DNA of 16,622 nt from a bacterium (GCA_030431355.1 JAUIJG010000063.1:1-16622), one strand, 5' to 3'. Shown: positions 1 through 7,141, counted from the stretch's first letter. The notes: generated by a model from the sequence alone, not told the origin. Numbers and translations are program-made.

Positions 1-183
1 AGAACCGGATTGAATAAGACAAATGCTCTGGCCAAAGTAGAGCAGGAGATTCAACCTTTCGACGAAGTGAAAGAAATAGTCGAGTTCTTCAAATCCAGCA
101 AGCGTGGTTGTGCCAACGCTCTCACCGATGAAGCCGGTGAAAACGGCGGAAAGCATACTAAAGAATATCAAACGATGAGCTAG
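1..183 (+). CDS. lpxA: C-terminal end of UDP-N-acetylglucosamine acyltransferase (LpxA), 5' truncated by window edge
   Basis: An open frame runs from base 1 to a TAG at 181-183 and gives 60 residues with no start in the window. Residues 22-37 read DEVKEIVEFFKSSKRG, which matches the end of LpxA, where an acidic helix leads into an '(E)FF..S.RG' motif. The preceding GLNKTNALAKVEQEI fits the last helical segment of that protein. LpxA is cytoplasmic and transfers a 3-hydroxyacyl chain from ACP to UDP-GlcNAc, the first step of lipid A synthesis, so this would indicate a Gram-negative outer membrane. After the RG motif there is an extra hydrophilic tail of about 23 residues that E. coli LpxA lacks. 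The left-handed helix repeats that would prove the call lie outside the window, so it rests on the C-terminal motif alone. The next gene begins about 47 bp downstream on the same strand. Confidence 0.7.
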   Translation, partial: RTGLNKTNALAKVEQEIQPFDEVKEIVEFFKSSKRGCANALTDEAGENGGKHTKEYQTMS

Positions 184-230
184 TATGCTGGGAAGAGGTA
201 GATTGAGCGTTCTTATAAACATTGACCTGA

Positions 231-1643
231 TTGGTATCTCTAGTGGCATCTCAAGTTTCTGAAACAGCGTCAAAGGAGCCCGATGACAGCCCAAAGGGCT
301 ATGCGGCGGTTATCCGTAATCCTCAATTCATGAGTTTGTGGATCGCGCAGATTTTCTCGCAGTTTGCCGACCGAGCTGTTTTTGTTCTATTCGTGGCGGT
401 GCTCACTACGGTGCAGAACTCGACCATCGCAGGTCGGGAGGTCGGTGCTGCCCAGATGACAAGCTGGCTTTATGTGGCATTCACGATCCCGGCTATTCTC
501 CTCAGCCCGGTGGCAGGGGTATATGTAGATCGCTGGTCTAACAAAGCAGTTCTGATCGTCTCCAACCTTCTCAGGGCAGCATTTGTCGCGCTCATCGCCA
601 CCGAATTCGTCAAGCATTCTCCGGTGGCTTCTTTTACCCTGGCTTTTGTAATCTCCATAGGCTCTCAGTTCTTCGCTCCGGCCGAGACCGCGTCAATTCC
701 AAGACTGGTAAAAAAGGAGGATTTGCTTGCTGCCAATTCTCTTTTCTTCACCACCATGATGGTGGCCCTGGGCTTCGGATTTGCCATAGGGGACCCGATT
801 ATCTCCACCACCGGAATAGGAAAAGCTCCTTATGCGGTGGCTTTTGGATTTTTCATCGCAGCGGTATTGCTGGTAGGGATCAGCGACAATAAGCCATCAA
901 AAACAGAAAGAGAGCCCTGGTGGGAAGAGTTGCGTTTCGGAATCGCTTATATCGTTAATTCAAGAACCGTATTCCGAGCCATTATCAAAATTACTATCCT
1001 ATTCAGCACCATTATCACCCTCAATATCATTGCTGTGGGATTGGCAGAGCAGGTGCTTGAGTTGAAGCCCCAACAATTCGGCTACATAGTCGCCGCCGCA
1101 GGACTCGGCATGGGTATTGGTAATTTTATAGTCGGCCAGTACTGTGCCCATATGAAACCTCCCATCCTTGCATTTACCGGCTTCTGTTTCCTCGGGCTTT
1201 TCATGAGCGCCCTGGGAAGCCTGGGATTTATTAAAGACAATTCAGCAATTCTTTTTGGAGTGGACCATTTCTCTTTTGCCGGCATGCTTATTGCCGTGCC
1301 CCTGGGAATTGCGGTTCTTATAGGTATCTCTTGCGGAATGGTCGCTGTCCCGACCTATGCAGCCTTACAAGCCGCCGTCCCCGAAGACCTCCGGGGCAAA
1401 GTATTCGGTGCCCAGAATACGGCAATGTCGGCCGCTTCAACTATCCCGGTTGTTCTGGCGGGGGTGGCTGCAGACAATCTGCCAGGTGGCGTCTCCACCA
1501 CTCTTTTAATAATTGGAATCCCGACCCTTCTAGCCGGTATTCATTACCTGCGCATGGAGTTTGCCTATCCCTCCCACGAGATAGAGGCGGAGGAGGAAGC
1601 CCGCCGCGCTGAAGCCGCCAACGACTCCAATAAGTCCAACTAG
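231..1643 (+). CDS. Major facilitator superfamily transporter (MFS_3-like)
   Basis: This 470-residue integral inner-membrane protein has about 12 hydrophobic segments in two halves. They are separated by a hydrophilic loop around residues 218-235. The cytoplasmic loop between helices 2 and 3 carries the MFS motif A (GVYVDRWSNKAVLIVSNLLR, residues 96-115), with the conserved Asp100-Arg101 pair. FAPAETASIPRLV (148-160) and PEDLRGKVFGAQN (384-396) are typical of the MFS_3 group, which includes enterobactin exporters and lysophospholipid transporters (LplT). The substrate cannot be told from sequence. The C-terminus is a charged tail rich in Glu, Ala and Asn. The frame opens with a TTG at 231; a GTG at 243 is an alternative. 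Neither has a good Shine-Dalgarno sequence at normal distance, so the start is uncertain. Its position behind lpxA could suggest an envelope or lipid substrate, but that is only inference. Confidence 0.88.
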   Translation: MVSLVASQVSETASKEPDDSPKGYAAVIRNPQFMSLWIAQIFSQFADRAVFVLFVAVLTTVQNSTIAGREVGAAQMTSWLYVAFTIPAILLSPVAGVYVDRWSNKAVLIVSNLLRAAFVALIATEFVKHSPVASFTLAFVISIGSQFFAPAETASIPRLVKKEDLLAANSLFFTTMMVALGFGFAIGDPIISTTGIGKAPYAVAFGFFIAAVLLVGISDNKPSKTEREPWWEELRFGIAYIVNSRTVFRAIIKITILFSTIITLNIIAVGLAEQVLELKPQQFGYIVAAAGLGMGIGNFIVGQYCAHMKPPILAFTGFCFLGLFMSALGSLGFIKDNSAILFGVDHFSFAGMLIAVPLGIAVLIGISCGMVAVPTYAALQAAVPEDLRGKVFGAQNTAMSAASTIPVVLAGVAADNLPGGVSTTLLIIGIPTLLAGIHYLRMEFAYPSHEIEAEEEARRAEAANDSNKSN

Positions 1644-1682
1644 TAAGATGCAGCCTTTGTTGAAATAGTTGAAAAGTGTTGG

Positions 1683-1710
1683 TTGCCCTTAATGTAATAA
1701 ACTTTATTAT
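1683..1710 (+). promoter_or_regulatory. Possible promoter with overlapping palindrome upstream of the glycosyltransferase
   Basis: TTGCCC (1683-1688) and TATTAT (1705-1710) are separated by 16 bp and resemble a sigma-70 type promoter. A perfect 7-bp inverted repeat with a 1-nt centre, TAATAAA-C-TTTATTA (1695-1709), lies between them and overlaps the -10, as a repressor operator would. The sequence is AT-rich, so chance is a real alternative. Confidence 0.3.
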
Positions 1711-1754
1711 GGATAGAATAATTATGGGTAGCAGAGTAGAAACTTCAGAATTCC

Positions 1755-3161
1755 ATGCGAAACAGAGTAATTCTTATCGGCTTGACTGTCCTGATCTGGG
1801 CAGGGCTTAAAACTATCGATCGGTTTGTTACCGGTCCGGAGCTAATATTTTTGCTCTGTGTCGCCCTGCTTCTGATGCTCACCCACAGTATTTGGCTATA
1901 CTCCGCCCAGAGTGAATGGCACAGGAAAGCAAGGCGCTATCTCAGACGCAGATTGAAGAATGCGGTCAGAAAAATTCTTAGATCTCGCAGCCGAAGCAAT
2001 AAGAGCGATGACGAAAAGAGTCGTATGGCACTGGTGGAAGCCCGGCTGAAAGCTGGTTCATGGAATCCCCAGGTGGACATATTTGTTTCGGCCAAAAACG
2101 AATCCAGCGCCATAGAGAACACCGTTCGTAATCTCTTCAAAATTGATTATGAGCCTTACATGGTCTGGGTTATAGATGATTGCTCCGATGATGATATGCC
2201 GGAAATTCTCGAGGGACTAAAAGTTGAATACGAGAATCTTCGGGTTATCAGGCGGGAGCCAGGCTCCTACCCGGGTAAATCCGCGGCCTTGAATGACGCG
2301 CTTCCCCTCTCCAAAGGTGAGGTTATAGCCGTATTTGATGCCGATGCTTATGTGGATCCCGATTTCTTCAATCGTATGCTTCCTCTCTTAAAAGCAGAGA
2401 ATGTTGGGGCTGTGCAAGCTCAAAAGAGAATTTACGAGCATCAAAAAGGATTCCTGGTGGAATGCCAGGCATCTGAATACGCTGTCGATACCTACTTCCA
2501 GGTTGGCAGAGATATTATCGGTGGCGCTGTGGAATTGCGGGGCAATGGTGAAATGATCAAGCGCCAGGCTCTTATAGACGTCGGCGGCTGGAATAACAAA
2601 ACCCTTACCGACGATCTTGATCTGAGCATGAGGCTGCTTGTGAGCAACTGGGACATCAAGTTTTGCCCGGATGCCCATGTATTTGAAGAAGGGGTTACAA
2701 GCTTTTCAGCTTTGCTGCGTCAGAGAAGACGCTGGGCCGAAGGAAGTATCCGTCGTTATTTAGATTATATTTTTCCGCTCAACTCTCCGACCCGCCTATC
2801 TCTTGTTGAGCGCATAGATACTTTGGCTTTCACTGTTTACTTTGTGGTACCGGCATTAATGCTTCTCGAACTCAGTTCGGAAATTGTCAGATTCTCAACC
2901 GGTGTCCCTACATACGGTAGCTTTTTAGCTCTGATAGCAATTGCTGTTTTCTGGATATCCCAGGTCAATTTCTTTGTCTCTATACGCATCTACAGGAAGC
3001 TTCCCTTCTGGAGAGCGCTCTTCCATAGCATCGCCGTTATCGTCTATGTGTACGCTCACTGGGTGCCCTGTATCGTCATCTCGTTCGGTCAGATACTCTT
3101 CGGCAAGAAAGCATCTACCTGGCATAGAACCGAGCATATCGGTCATACAAGCCCGAACTGA
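1755..3161 (+). CDS. Membrane family 2 glycosyltransferase, polysaccharide synthase type
   Basis: The 468-residue protein has two N-terminal membrane segments (about 4-18 and 28-47). A very basic linker (56-80) follows, then a GT-A catalytic domain (about 105-330), then three or four C-terminal membrane segments (about 357-373, 388-410, 423-449). This is the layout of processive inverting synthases such as PgaC/IcaA, NodC and cellulose synthases. The motifs are present: the nucleotide-binding start VDIFVSAKNE with VIDDCSDD (139-146), the metal-binding DAD (195-197), the TDDLD acceptor/base motif (285-289) and QRRRW (323-327), equivalent to the Q-x-x-R-W signature. A Trp near the end (STWHRTEH) fits the gating-loop remnant of the family. 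It probably extends a beta-linked polysaccharide at the inner membrane from a UDP-sugar; which sugar is unknown. No partner export gene (pgaB-like, bcsB-like) is nearby. The ATG at 1755 has only a weak ribosome site. Confidence 0.87.
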   Translation: MRNRVILIGLTVLIWAGLKTIDRFVTGPELIFLLCVALLLMLTHSIWLYSAQSEWHRKARRYLRRRLKNAVRKILRSRSRSNKSDDEKSRMALVEARLKAGSWNPQVDIFVSAKNESSAIENTVRNLFKIDYEPYMVWVIDDCSDDDMPEILEGLKVEYENLRVIRREPGSYPGKSAALNDALPLSKGEVIAVFDADAYVDPDFFNRMLPLLKAENVGAVQAQKRIYEHQKGFLVECQASEYAVDTYFQVGRDIIGGAVELRGNGEMIKRQALIDVGGWNNKTLTDDLDLSMRLLVSNWDIKFCPDAHVFEEGVTSFSALLRQRRRWAEGSIRRYLDYIFPLNSPTRLSLVERIDTLAFTVYFVVPALMLLELSSEIVRFSTGVPTYGSFLALIAIAVFWISQVNFFVSIRIYRKLPFWRALFHSIAVIVYVYAHWVPCIVISFGQILFGKKASTWHRTEHIGHTSPN

Positions 3162-3172
3162 GAACCTTGTGT

Positions 3173-3201
3173 TAAGCAGGGGCTTATAAATTTTCCTTTT
3201 C
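3173..3201 (+). terminator. Weak candidate terminator after the glycosyltransferase
   Basis: TAAGC-AGGG-GCTTA (3173-3186) can form a 5-bp stem with a 4-nt loop 11 bases after the stop codon, followed by a T-rich stretch TAAATTTTCCTTTTC. The stem is short and AT-rich, so it would be weak. Confidence 0.3.
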
Positions 3202-3572
3202 TGATAAAGAATCCGGTCGATTCGCCGCTCAGCAAAATATTTTTCAAAATTGAATTTCAATAAATTCGGCAGTGAATTTGTTCAGGCTTCTGTGAAAGCG
3301 CATATGGTGCCGATTTCGGCAGAATATTGCGATGCCACCAGATATGCAGTCTTCTTCAGTGGCACTTCTTAAACTTCCTCTTGCCAACTTCAATAAGGGA
3401 TAGTCAAGAGAATCCGCTTGCTATCATGACATTCAAACGTATGTGCTTCCAAGATGGGTTGGATATATCCCTTGAAAAGCGGTTTCCAAGAAAACAAACT
3501 TTTTACAAGTGACAACATACGTGGAATGGCAGGTAGAATCAGTGTTTGAACTTTTCTACTACAAAAATCAAC
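3202..3572. other. Intergenic stretch without a supported gene
   Basis: No convincing coding sequence was found in this stretch. The short open frames lack ribosome sites and protein-like composition. TGCCGA-TT-TCGGCA (3308-3321) is a small perfect inverted repeat. A second TTCGGCAG copy lies about 50 bp upstream. Nothing matches an RNA family I can recognise. It may be a long 5' regulatory region for the small secreted-protein cluster downstream. Confidence 0.5.
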
Positions 3573-3610
3573 ATATTGGTTATAGACCAATATTTGAAAA
3601 TGGGTACAAT
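3573..3610 (+). promoter_or_regulatory. Perfect inverted repeat and possible -10 upstream of the secreted-protein cluster
   Basis: ATATTGGT-TATAG-ACCAATAT (3573-3593) is a perfect 8-bp inverted repeat with a 5-nt centre. TACAAT at 3605-3610 resembles a -10 box and would place transcription start near 3617, with the palindrome covering the -35 area. That is where a dimeric regulator would bind. No good -35 hexamer is seen at 17 bp, which would suit an activator-dependent promoter. This reading is inference. Confidence 0.35.
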
Positions 3611-3676
3611 TGTGGTTGTCTGGGGCCGGGTGGTCTTGGACATTGGTCGATTGGTTACTAGAAGATGGAGAAGCGC

Positions 3677-4066
3677 ATGCTTAAAAAATTAGCGTCCTCT
3701 TTCCTTATCGCCGCCGCTATGGTTGGCACAATGGCCGCTCCGTCCCACGCTGATGAAGACACCTTCAGACAGATCGTATTTCTGCCTGTAAGACTTGTCG
3801 GCTCCAGCGTAGGCACTGTCGTTGGCGTACCCCTGGGTATGGTCAAGGATGGTACCAGGGGTTCCATTATGGCTACCAAATGGGTTGCCGATAAGTTAGG
3901 AGATGAAGATGGTACACCTCATCAAGTAGTCGGCGGTATCGTCGGCGGACCTTGGGGTCTTGTTGGTGGTGGTGCATACGGTGTATTTGATGGCGGTTGG
4001 CACGGAATGAAAACTGGTTTCGAACAGCCTTTCAGCAAAGACGCCTTTACTTTCAAAGATGAATAA
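3677..4066 (+). CDS. Small secreted glycine-rich protein, tandem family member 1
   Basis: I do not recognise a named family. The product is 129 residues with a Sec signal peptide (basic MLKKLA start, hydrophobic stretch, cut likely after SHA at 25). The mature part has an LPVR motif (36-39), a GDEDG motif (75-79) and a glycine-rich segment with Gly every three to four residues (about 86-114, for example GGPWGLVGGGAYGVFDGG). It ends GFEQPFS followed by an aromatic/acidic tail. The same order occurs in the next three genes, so they arose by duplication. The spaced Gly residues resemble a glycine zipper, suggesting tight helix packing at or in a membrane. No catalytic motif or cysteine is seen. 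The ATG at 3677 is preferred because GGAG lies 6 nt upstream; the upstream ATG at 3665 (133 residues) has no proper ribosome site. Confidence 0.8.
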   Translation: MLKKLASSFLIAAAMVGTMAAPSHADEDTFRQIVFLPVRLVGSSVGTVVGVPLGMVKDGTRGSIMATKWVADKLGDEDGTPHQVVGGIVGGPWGLVGGGAYGVFDGGWHGMKTGFEQPFSKDAFTFKDE

Positions 4067-4157
4067 TCACAGAAAGTTAGCATCGGACTAATTATGGTTG
4101 TATTACGAGAGGGTGGTTGCTAAGCTACCATCCTCGAGGGCCAAAATTGGAGAAACA

Positions 4158-4553
4158 ATGAAAAAGAAGTTATTAGCACTGATGACAGCAGGTTTGTTGT
4201 CCGCCAGCATTTCTGCACCTGCAATGGCAGATGACAGCACTCCTCTAGGTGCTGTTGGCAGCTTGCTCGGTTCAACGACAGCTACCATCGTAGATGTTCC
4301 GGAAGGTATTCTTTACCACTCACTTTACAACTGCCCGCTCAAGACTACTCAGTACTTGGTCGAAGCTTTTGGTGGTGGTACGACCGGCGGAGCAAGATTT
4401 GATCAATTGGTAGTAAGTTCTATCATTGGTATTCCCACCGGATTTCTCTGGGGAATTCCTTACGGCGCCATCAGAGGTGGCACCCACGGTATGACCACTG
4501 GTTGGGAAAAACCTTTCAGCACTGAATCCTATATTGTTCTTGAAGAAGACTAG
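4158..4553 (+). CDS. Small secreted glycine-rich protein, tandem family member 2 (divergent)
   Basis: This 131-residue protein begins with a signal peptide (MKKKLLALMTAGLL...) cut likely after AMA at residue 24. It shares the glycine-rich segment (about 91-115: GIPTGFLWGIPYGAIRGG) and the closing GWEKPFS (115-121) plus acidic end (LEED) with its neighbours. It is the divergent copy: the acidic GDEDG motif is replaced by a Gly/Thr stretch (GGGTTGG, 72-78), and it alone has a cysteine in the mature part (Cys59). The frame is open upstream to an ATG at 4098, but the ATG at 4158 is chosen because GGAG lies 5 nt before it and it starts exactly at the signal peptide. It is 91 bp behind member 1 and probably in the same operon. 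Function is unknown. Confidence 0.8.
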   Translation: MKKKLLALMTAGLLSASISAPAMADDSTPLGAVGSLLGSTTATIVDVPEGILYHSLYNCPLKTTQYLVEAFGGGTTGGARFDQLVVSSIIGIPTGFLWGIPYGAIRGGTHGMTTGWEKPFSTESYIVLEED

Positions 4554-4627
4554 TACACACCTGCGTTTTCGCTAAGGAAGAGCCAATTCTTGGCATAACC
4601 GGGACATCACTGGAAAGTGGGGGAAAA

Positions 4628-5032
4628 ATGAAAAATAAGACTCTTGGTCGAATAGTCCTCTCAATGGCTATGATGGCATCTGCCACAGCGCCTGCGATGG
4701 CACTCGACTACGAAGCAAAGCCTATTATGTGGTTATTGCAAGCACCGATGAGAACCGCGGGTGCGCTGTCCGGAGCTTTAGTATCCGGTGGAGTTAGCGG
4801 TCCTATTGATGATGGATATCACTGGTTCCTAAAAGGAACTCAGCATGTGGCTGGTAAGTTTGGCGACGAAGAAGGCGCTGGACAAATCGCTGCTGCCGTT
4901 CCGATCGGTGGTTCCACAGGAATGGTACTTGGTGGCGCCCATGGCGTTTACCGTGGATTCTTCCATGGATTTAAAAAAGGTTGGGAAAAGCCGTTTAGTC
5001 GCTGGTCCTATATCACCATGGAAGAGAAGTAA
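4628..5032 (+). CDS. Small secreted glycine-rich protein, tandem family member 3
   Basis: This 134-residue protein has a signal peptide with a likely cut after AMA at residue 25. The mature part carries the family landmarks: APMR (39-42, aligning with LPVR of member 1), GDEEG (79-83), a glycine-rich segment (about 94-118: GGSTGMVLGGAHGVYRGFFHG), GWEKPFS (118-124) and the end SYITMEEK. It aligns with member 1 almost without gaps through the second half. There is no cysteine, catalytic motif or lipobox. A run of G residues 5 nt before the ATG serves as ribosome site. It lies 74 bp behind member 2; the gap holds a small palindrome GCCAA-TTC-TTGGC (4582-4594). Role unknown; the architecture suggests an envelope-associated or outer-surface protein. 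Confidence 0.8.
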   Translation: MKNKTLGRIVLSMAMMASATAPAMALDYEAKPIMWLLQAPMRTAGALSGALVSGGVSGPIDDGYHWFLKGTQHVAGKFGDEEGAGQIAAAVPIGGSTGMVLGGAHGVYRGFFHGFKKGWEKPFSRWSYITMEEK

Positions 5033-5076
5033 CCCACATTAATAAGCGTAATTTCTAGGAAGAATGGTGAAATTAA

Positions 5077-5523
5077 ATGCATAAGAAGCTGTTAACATCA
5101 CTCATTGCAGCAGGAATGCTCCTTTCAATGGCGGCGCCAAGCTTTGCTTATCCCGAGCGACCTGAGTCTGCAAGAGTTTATTACGAACTTTGGTATTTCC
5201 CAATGCGTGTACTTAGTATGATCACTACCACAGCATGGGACATCCCAACGGCAACATTCCAGGATTCTGTAAAAGGAACCATCGGTGGAGCTAAAATGGT
5301 AGCTCGTAACCTGGGTAACGAAGACGGGCCTTATGAACTCGTCGCAGGTTCTCTGGTAGGTGCCCCCATCGGTATGGTCGCAGGTGCCCTATACGGCGTT
5401 GGCCACGGCACAACCTACGGCATACACCATGGGTTTGTCGGATATCCTAGCCCACATAGTGGAAGTCATAGCATGATCTTCCAGGGCAAAGGATTTGTTG
5501 TTCCCTACGACGACAACTACTAG
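5077..5523 (+). CDS. Small secreted glycine-rich protein, tandem family member 4 (different C-terminus)
   Basis: This 148-residue protein has a signal peptide (MHKKLLTSLIAAG...) with a likely cut after SFA at residue 24. The family landmarks are FPMR (41-44), GNEDG (80-84) and a glycine-rich segment (about 91-119: GAPIGMVAGALYGVGHGTTY). After that it departs from the others: the G-W/F-E-K/Q-PFS motif is replaced by GFVGYPSPHSGSHS, and the tail is longer, rich in Tyr, His and Gly, ending VVPYDDNY. The mature N-terminus is richer in aromatic residues. GGTGA lies 6 nt before the ATG. It is only 44 bp behind member 3, the closest spacing in the set, which supports co-transcription. No function can be assigned. 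Confidence 0.8.
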   Translation: MHKKLLTSLIAAGMLLSMAAPSFAYPERPESARVYYELWYFPMRVLSMITTTAWDIPTATFQDSVKGTIGGAKMVARNLGNEDGPYELVAGSLVGAPIGMVAGALYGVGHGTTYGIHHGFVGYPSPHSGSHSMIFQGKGFVVPYDDNY

Positions 5524-5570
5524 GTCCTGACCGTCCTGGAGTAAAACCCAGAGAAATTTGGCTCTTTCTT

Positions 5571-5607
5571 TTGAGTAAGTGTGGTCGTAATGGTCACACT
5601 TACTCAA
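5571..5607. repeat. Long perfect hairpin after the secreted-protein cluster
   Basis: TTGAGTAAGTGTG (5571-5583) is exactly complementary to CACACTTACTCAA (5595-5607), giving a 13-bp perfect stem around an 11-nt loop. G-U pairs and one C-G pair could extend it inward. It begins 47 bp after the stop of the last secreted-protein gene. Neither strand shows a U-run after the stem, so it is not a textbook rho-independent terminator. It may end or protect the 3' end of the cluster's mRNA, or be a protein-binding site. Confidence 0.6.
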
Positions 5608-5659
5608 CGGCGTATGGAATCTCCACATAGTGAGGGATTCTGCCGAAAAGAGGAGTTAT

Positions 5660-5677
5660 TTCCCGCCAGTTCGGGAA
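5660..5677. promoter_or_regulatory. Inverted repeat upstream of the MshEN repeat protein
   Basis: TTCCCG-CCAGTT-CGGGAA is a perfect 6-bp inverted repeat with a 6-nt centre, about 85 bp before the next start codon. TTGATA at 5686-5691 could be a -35 element, but no good -10 follows at the usual distance. It is a possible operator or small hairpin. Confidence 0.25.
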
Positions 5678-5762
5678 TATCAAAATTGATACCTTAATGA
5701 TCTAATTAATGGTTTCGTTGGCGTAGATTTGATGGCTATAAGCCAGGGTAGCTTGGGCATCT

Positions 5763-7055
5763 ATGGAGATTGCAAGAGAGAGAAGGGCTGGACCTAAGCG
5801 GATTGGAGAGCTTCTGGTAGCTGCCGGTGTTATTCGGCAGGAAGTTTTGATGGAAGCCCTGCAAGTAGCGAAGAAGTCGAGCACCCCGGTTGGTCGTGTT
5901 TTGATGACCATCGGAGAGCTCAGTGAGCGAGATTTGTTAGCCGCCATTGAAGTTCAGTCCATGATCCGCGATAACCTCATCTCTGCTGAGTTTGGGGTGA
6001 GGGTATTGAACGTCTGTATCAAAGGACGCCTCAATCTGGATGATGCTTTCAGACGTCTTGGCTATCAACCTCCGGAAGCAAGGGATATGGTGCCTTCCGG
6101 GGAGTTGGGCAATCTGCTTATGGACGCCGGTCTGGTCAGTAAAGAAGTCCTGGACCAATGTCTCAGGCAGAGCGAGGAGAATAATCTTCCCCTCGGTCGA
6201 TGTCTTGTTCTGGCCCGGGCAATTTCATCCCATATTCTCGCCAACGCCCTTACTGCCCAGGTGCTCGTCCGTGACGGCAAGGTCAGCTATGAGCAAGCCG
6301 TGGCCGGTCTGGCCCAGGCCAAACAGAAGCACCAGTCCATCGAAAAGTCTCTTTCAGAAACAGGCAATTTCTCCATGCCGGAGGCTAAATTGAAGGTTGG
6401 AGAATTGCTATCCCAGGCCGGTCTGGTGAGTGAGTCAGACAAAGTTTCTGCTATTGAGAAAGGTCTGGTGGAGAATCAACCTGTGGGGCAGGTTCTGGTC
6501 CAGTCCGGAATGATCTCACCGTCGGCCCTTGATGAAAGTCTCAAACTGCAAAAGCTTGTCAATGACGGACAGCTAAATACCCTTCAGGCATCGGAAATTC
6601 TCAGGCAGGCCAATACCCGGGGCGTACCTGTTGAAGTGGTCATGAATGAGAAGACTCACAAAGCCGAAGAGATCAAGGCTGTAAATGACGTGCTGCATTT
6701 GATTATCAAATCCAGGCTGCTTGAACCCGATGAACTGAGCAGGGCGGAAGTTACCGCCGGACAACTGCAAATATCCATCGGCGAAGTGATTCTATCTAAA
6801 GACCTTGTGGACAAGAAGCTGCTTGATTCGATCATGCAAGGTCAAAAGCTCGTTGAGAAAGGCATCATTTCAGAACCGCATCTTGTGAAAGTATTGCAGG
6901 CTTGCAAACGAACCGGAATGGCATTCAGCGATGCTCTCGAGTCCACTCCGCCGGATTTTGTAGTGGAAGAAGATAGTGCCGCTGTGGAACAGCCCGAGCC
7001 CCAGGAGAACGGTAAGGGATTTCTCGGCGGACTGTTCGGCAAATTTAAGCGTTAG
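5763..7055 (+). CDS. Tandem GspE N-terminal-like (MshEN) repeat protein without ATPase domain
   Basis: This 430-residue soluble protein is built from repeats of the helical module found at the N-terminus of GspE/PilB/MshE secretion and pilus ATPases (T2SSE_N/MshEN). Clear copies start at about 14 (RIGELLVAAGVI), 113 (GELGNLLMDAGLV) and 209 (KLKVGELLSQAGLV), each with the second half 'G-x-x-L-x-x-x-G-x-(I/L)-S' about 30 residues later. A weaker fourth copy spans about 308-364. Walker A, Walker B and the rest of the ATPase are absent. It ends with an acidic linker and a short amphipathic tail (FLGGLFGKFKR). In MshE this module binds c-di-GMP. Here the Gln expected at the end of the 'L-x-x-A-L-x-x-Q' motif is not seen in the first copy, so ligand binding is uncertain. 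A paralogue lies at 11897-13126. The ATG at 5763 has a weak ribosome site. Confidence 0.8.
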   Translation: MEIARERRAGPKRIGELLVAAGVIRQEVLMEALQVAKKSSTPVGRVLMTIGELSERDLLAAIEVQSMIRDNLISAEFGVRVLNVCIKGRLNLDDAFRRLGYQPPEARDMVPSGELGNLLMDAGLVSKEVLDQCLRQSEENNLPLGRCLVLARAISSHILANALTAQVLVRDGKVSYEQAVAGLAQAKQKHQSIEKSLSETGNFSMPEAKLKVGELLSQAGLVSESDKVSAIEKGLVENQPVGQVLVQSGMISPSALDESLKLQKLVNDGQLNTLQASEILRQANTRGVPVEVVMNEKTHKAEEIKAVNDVLHLIIKSRLLEPDELSRAEVTAGQLQISIGEVILSKDLVDKKLLDSIMQGQKLVEKGIISEPHLVKVLQACKRTGMAFSDALESTPPDFVVEEDSAAVEQPEPQENGKGFLGGLFGKFKR

Positions 7056-7141
7056 GTCGACAATCTCCTGGCACTGTCTGTGGTGGTTGGAGATAGAAAT
7101 TTCTGTTCTCTTCTAAGCTCTATATTTGGTTCTTAAAACCT
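7056..7141. terminator. Possible weak stem-loop between convergent genes
   Basis: This is the gap between the converging MshEN repeat gene and hemH. ATCTCC and GGAGAT here can pair around a loop of about 20 nt that has a small inner CAC/GTG stem. A palindrome AGAAATTTCT and a T-rich stretch follow. It could end transcription from the left, but it is not a strong terminator. Confidence 0.25.

Noticed and set aside
3327..3590. Two overlapping open frames of 61 and 66 codons in the gap before the secreted-protein cluster
   Set aside because: Neither has a ribosome site, signal peptide or recognisable motif, and the composition does not look like protein.
4098..4157. N-terminal extension of the second secreted protein (20 codons)
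   Set aside because: The internal ATG at 4158 has GGAG at 5 nt and begins exactly at a classical signal peptide; the extension would bury it.
3677..5523. Four similar genes considered as a recent repeat or assembly duplication
   Set aside because: The DNA sequences differ widely and intergenic spacers are unrelated; only protein motifs are shared.
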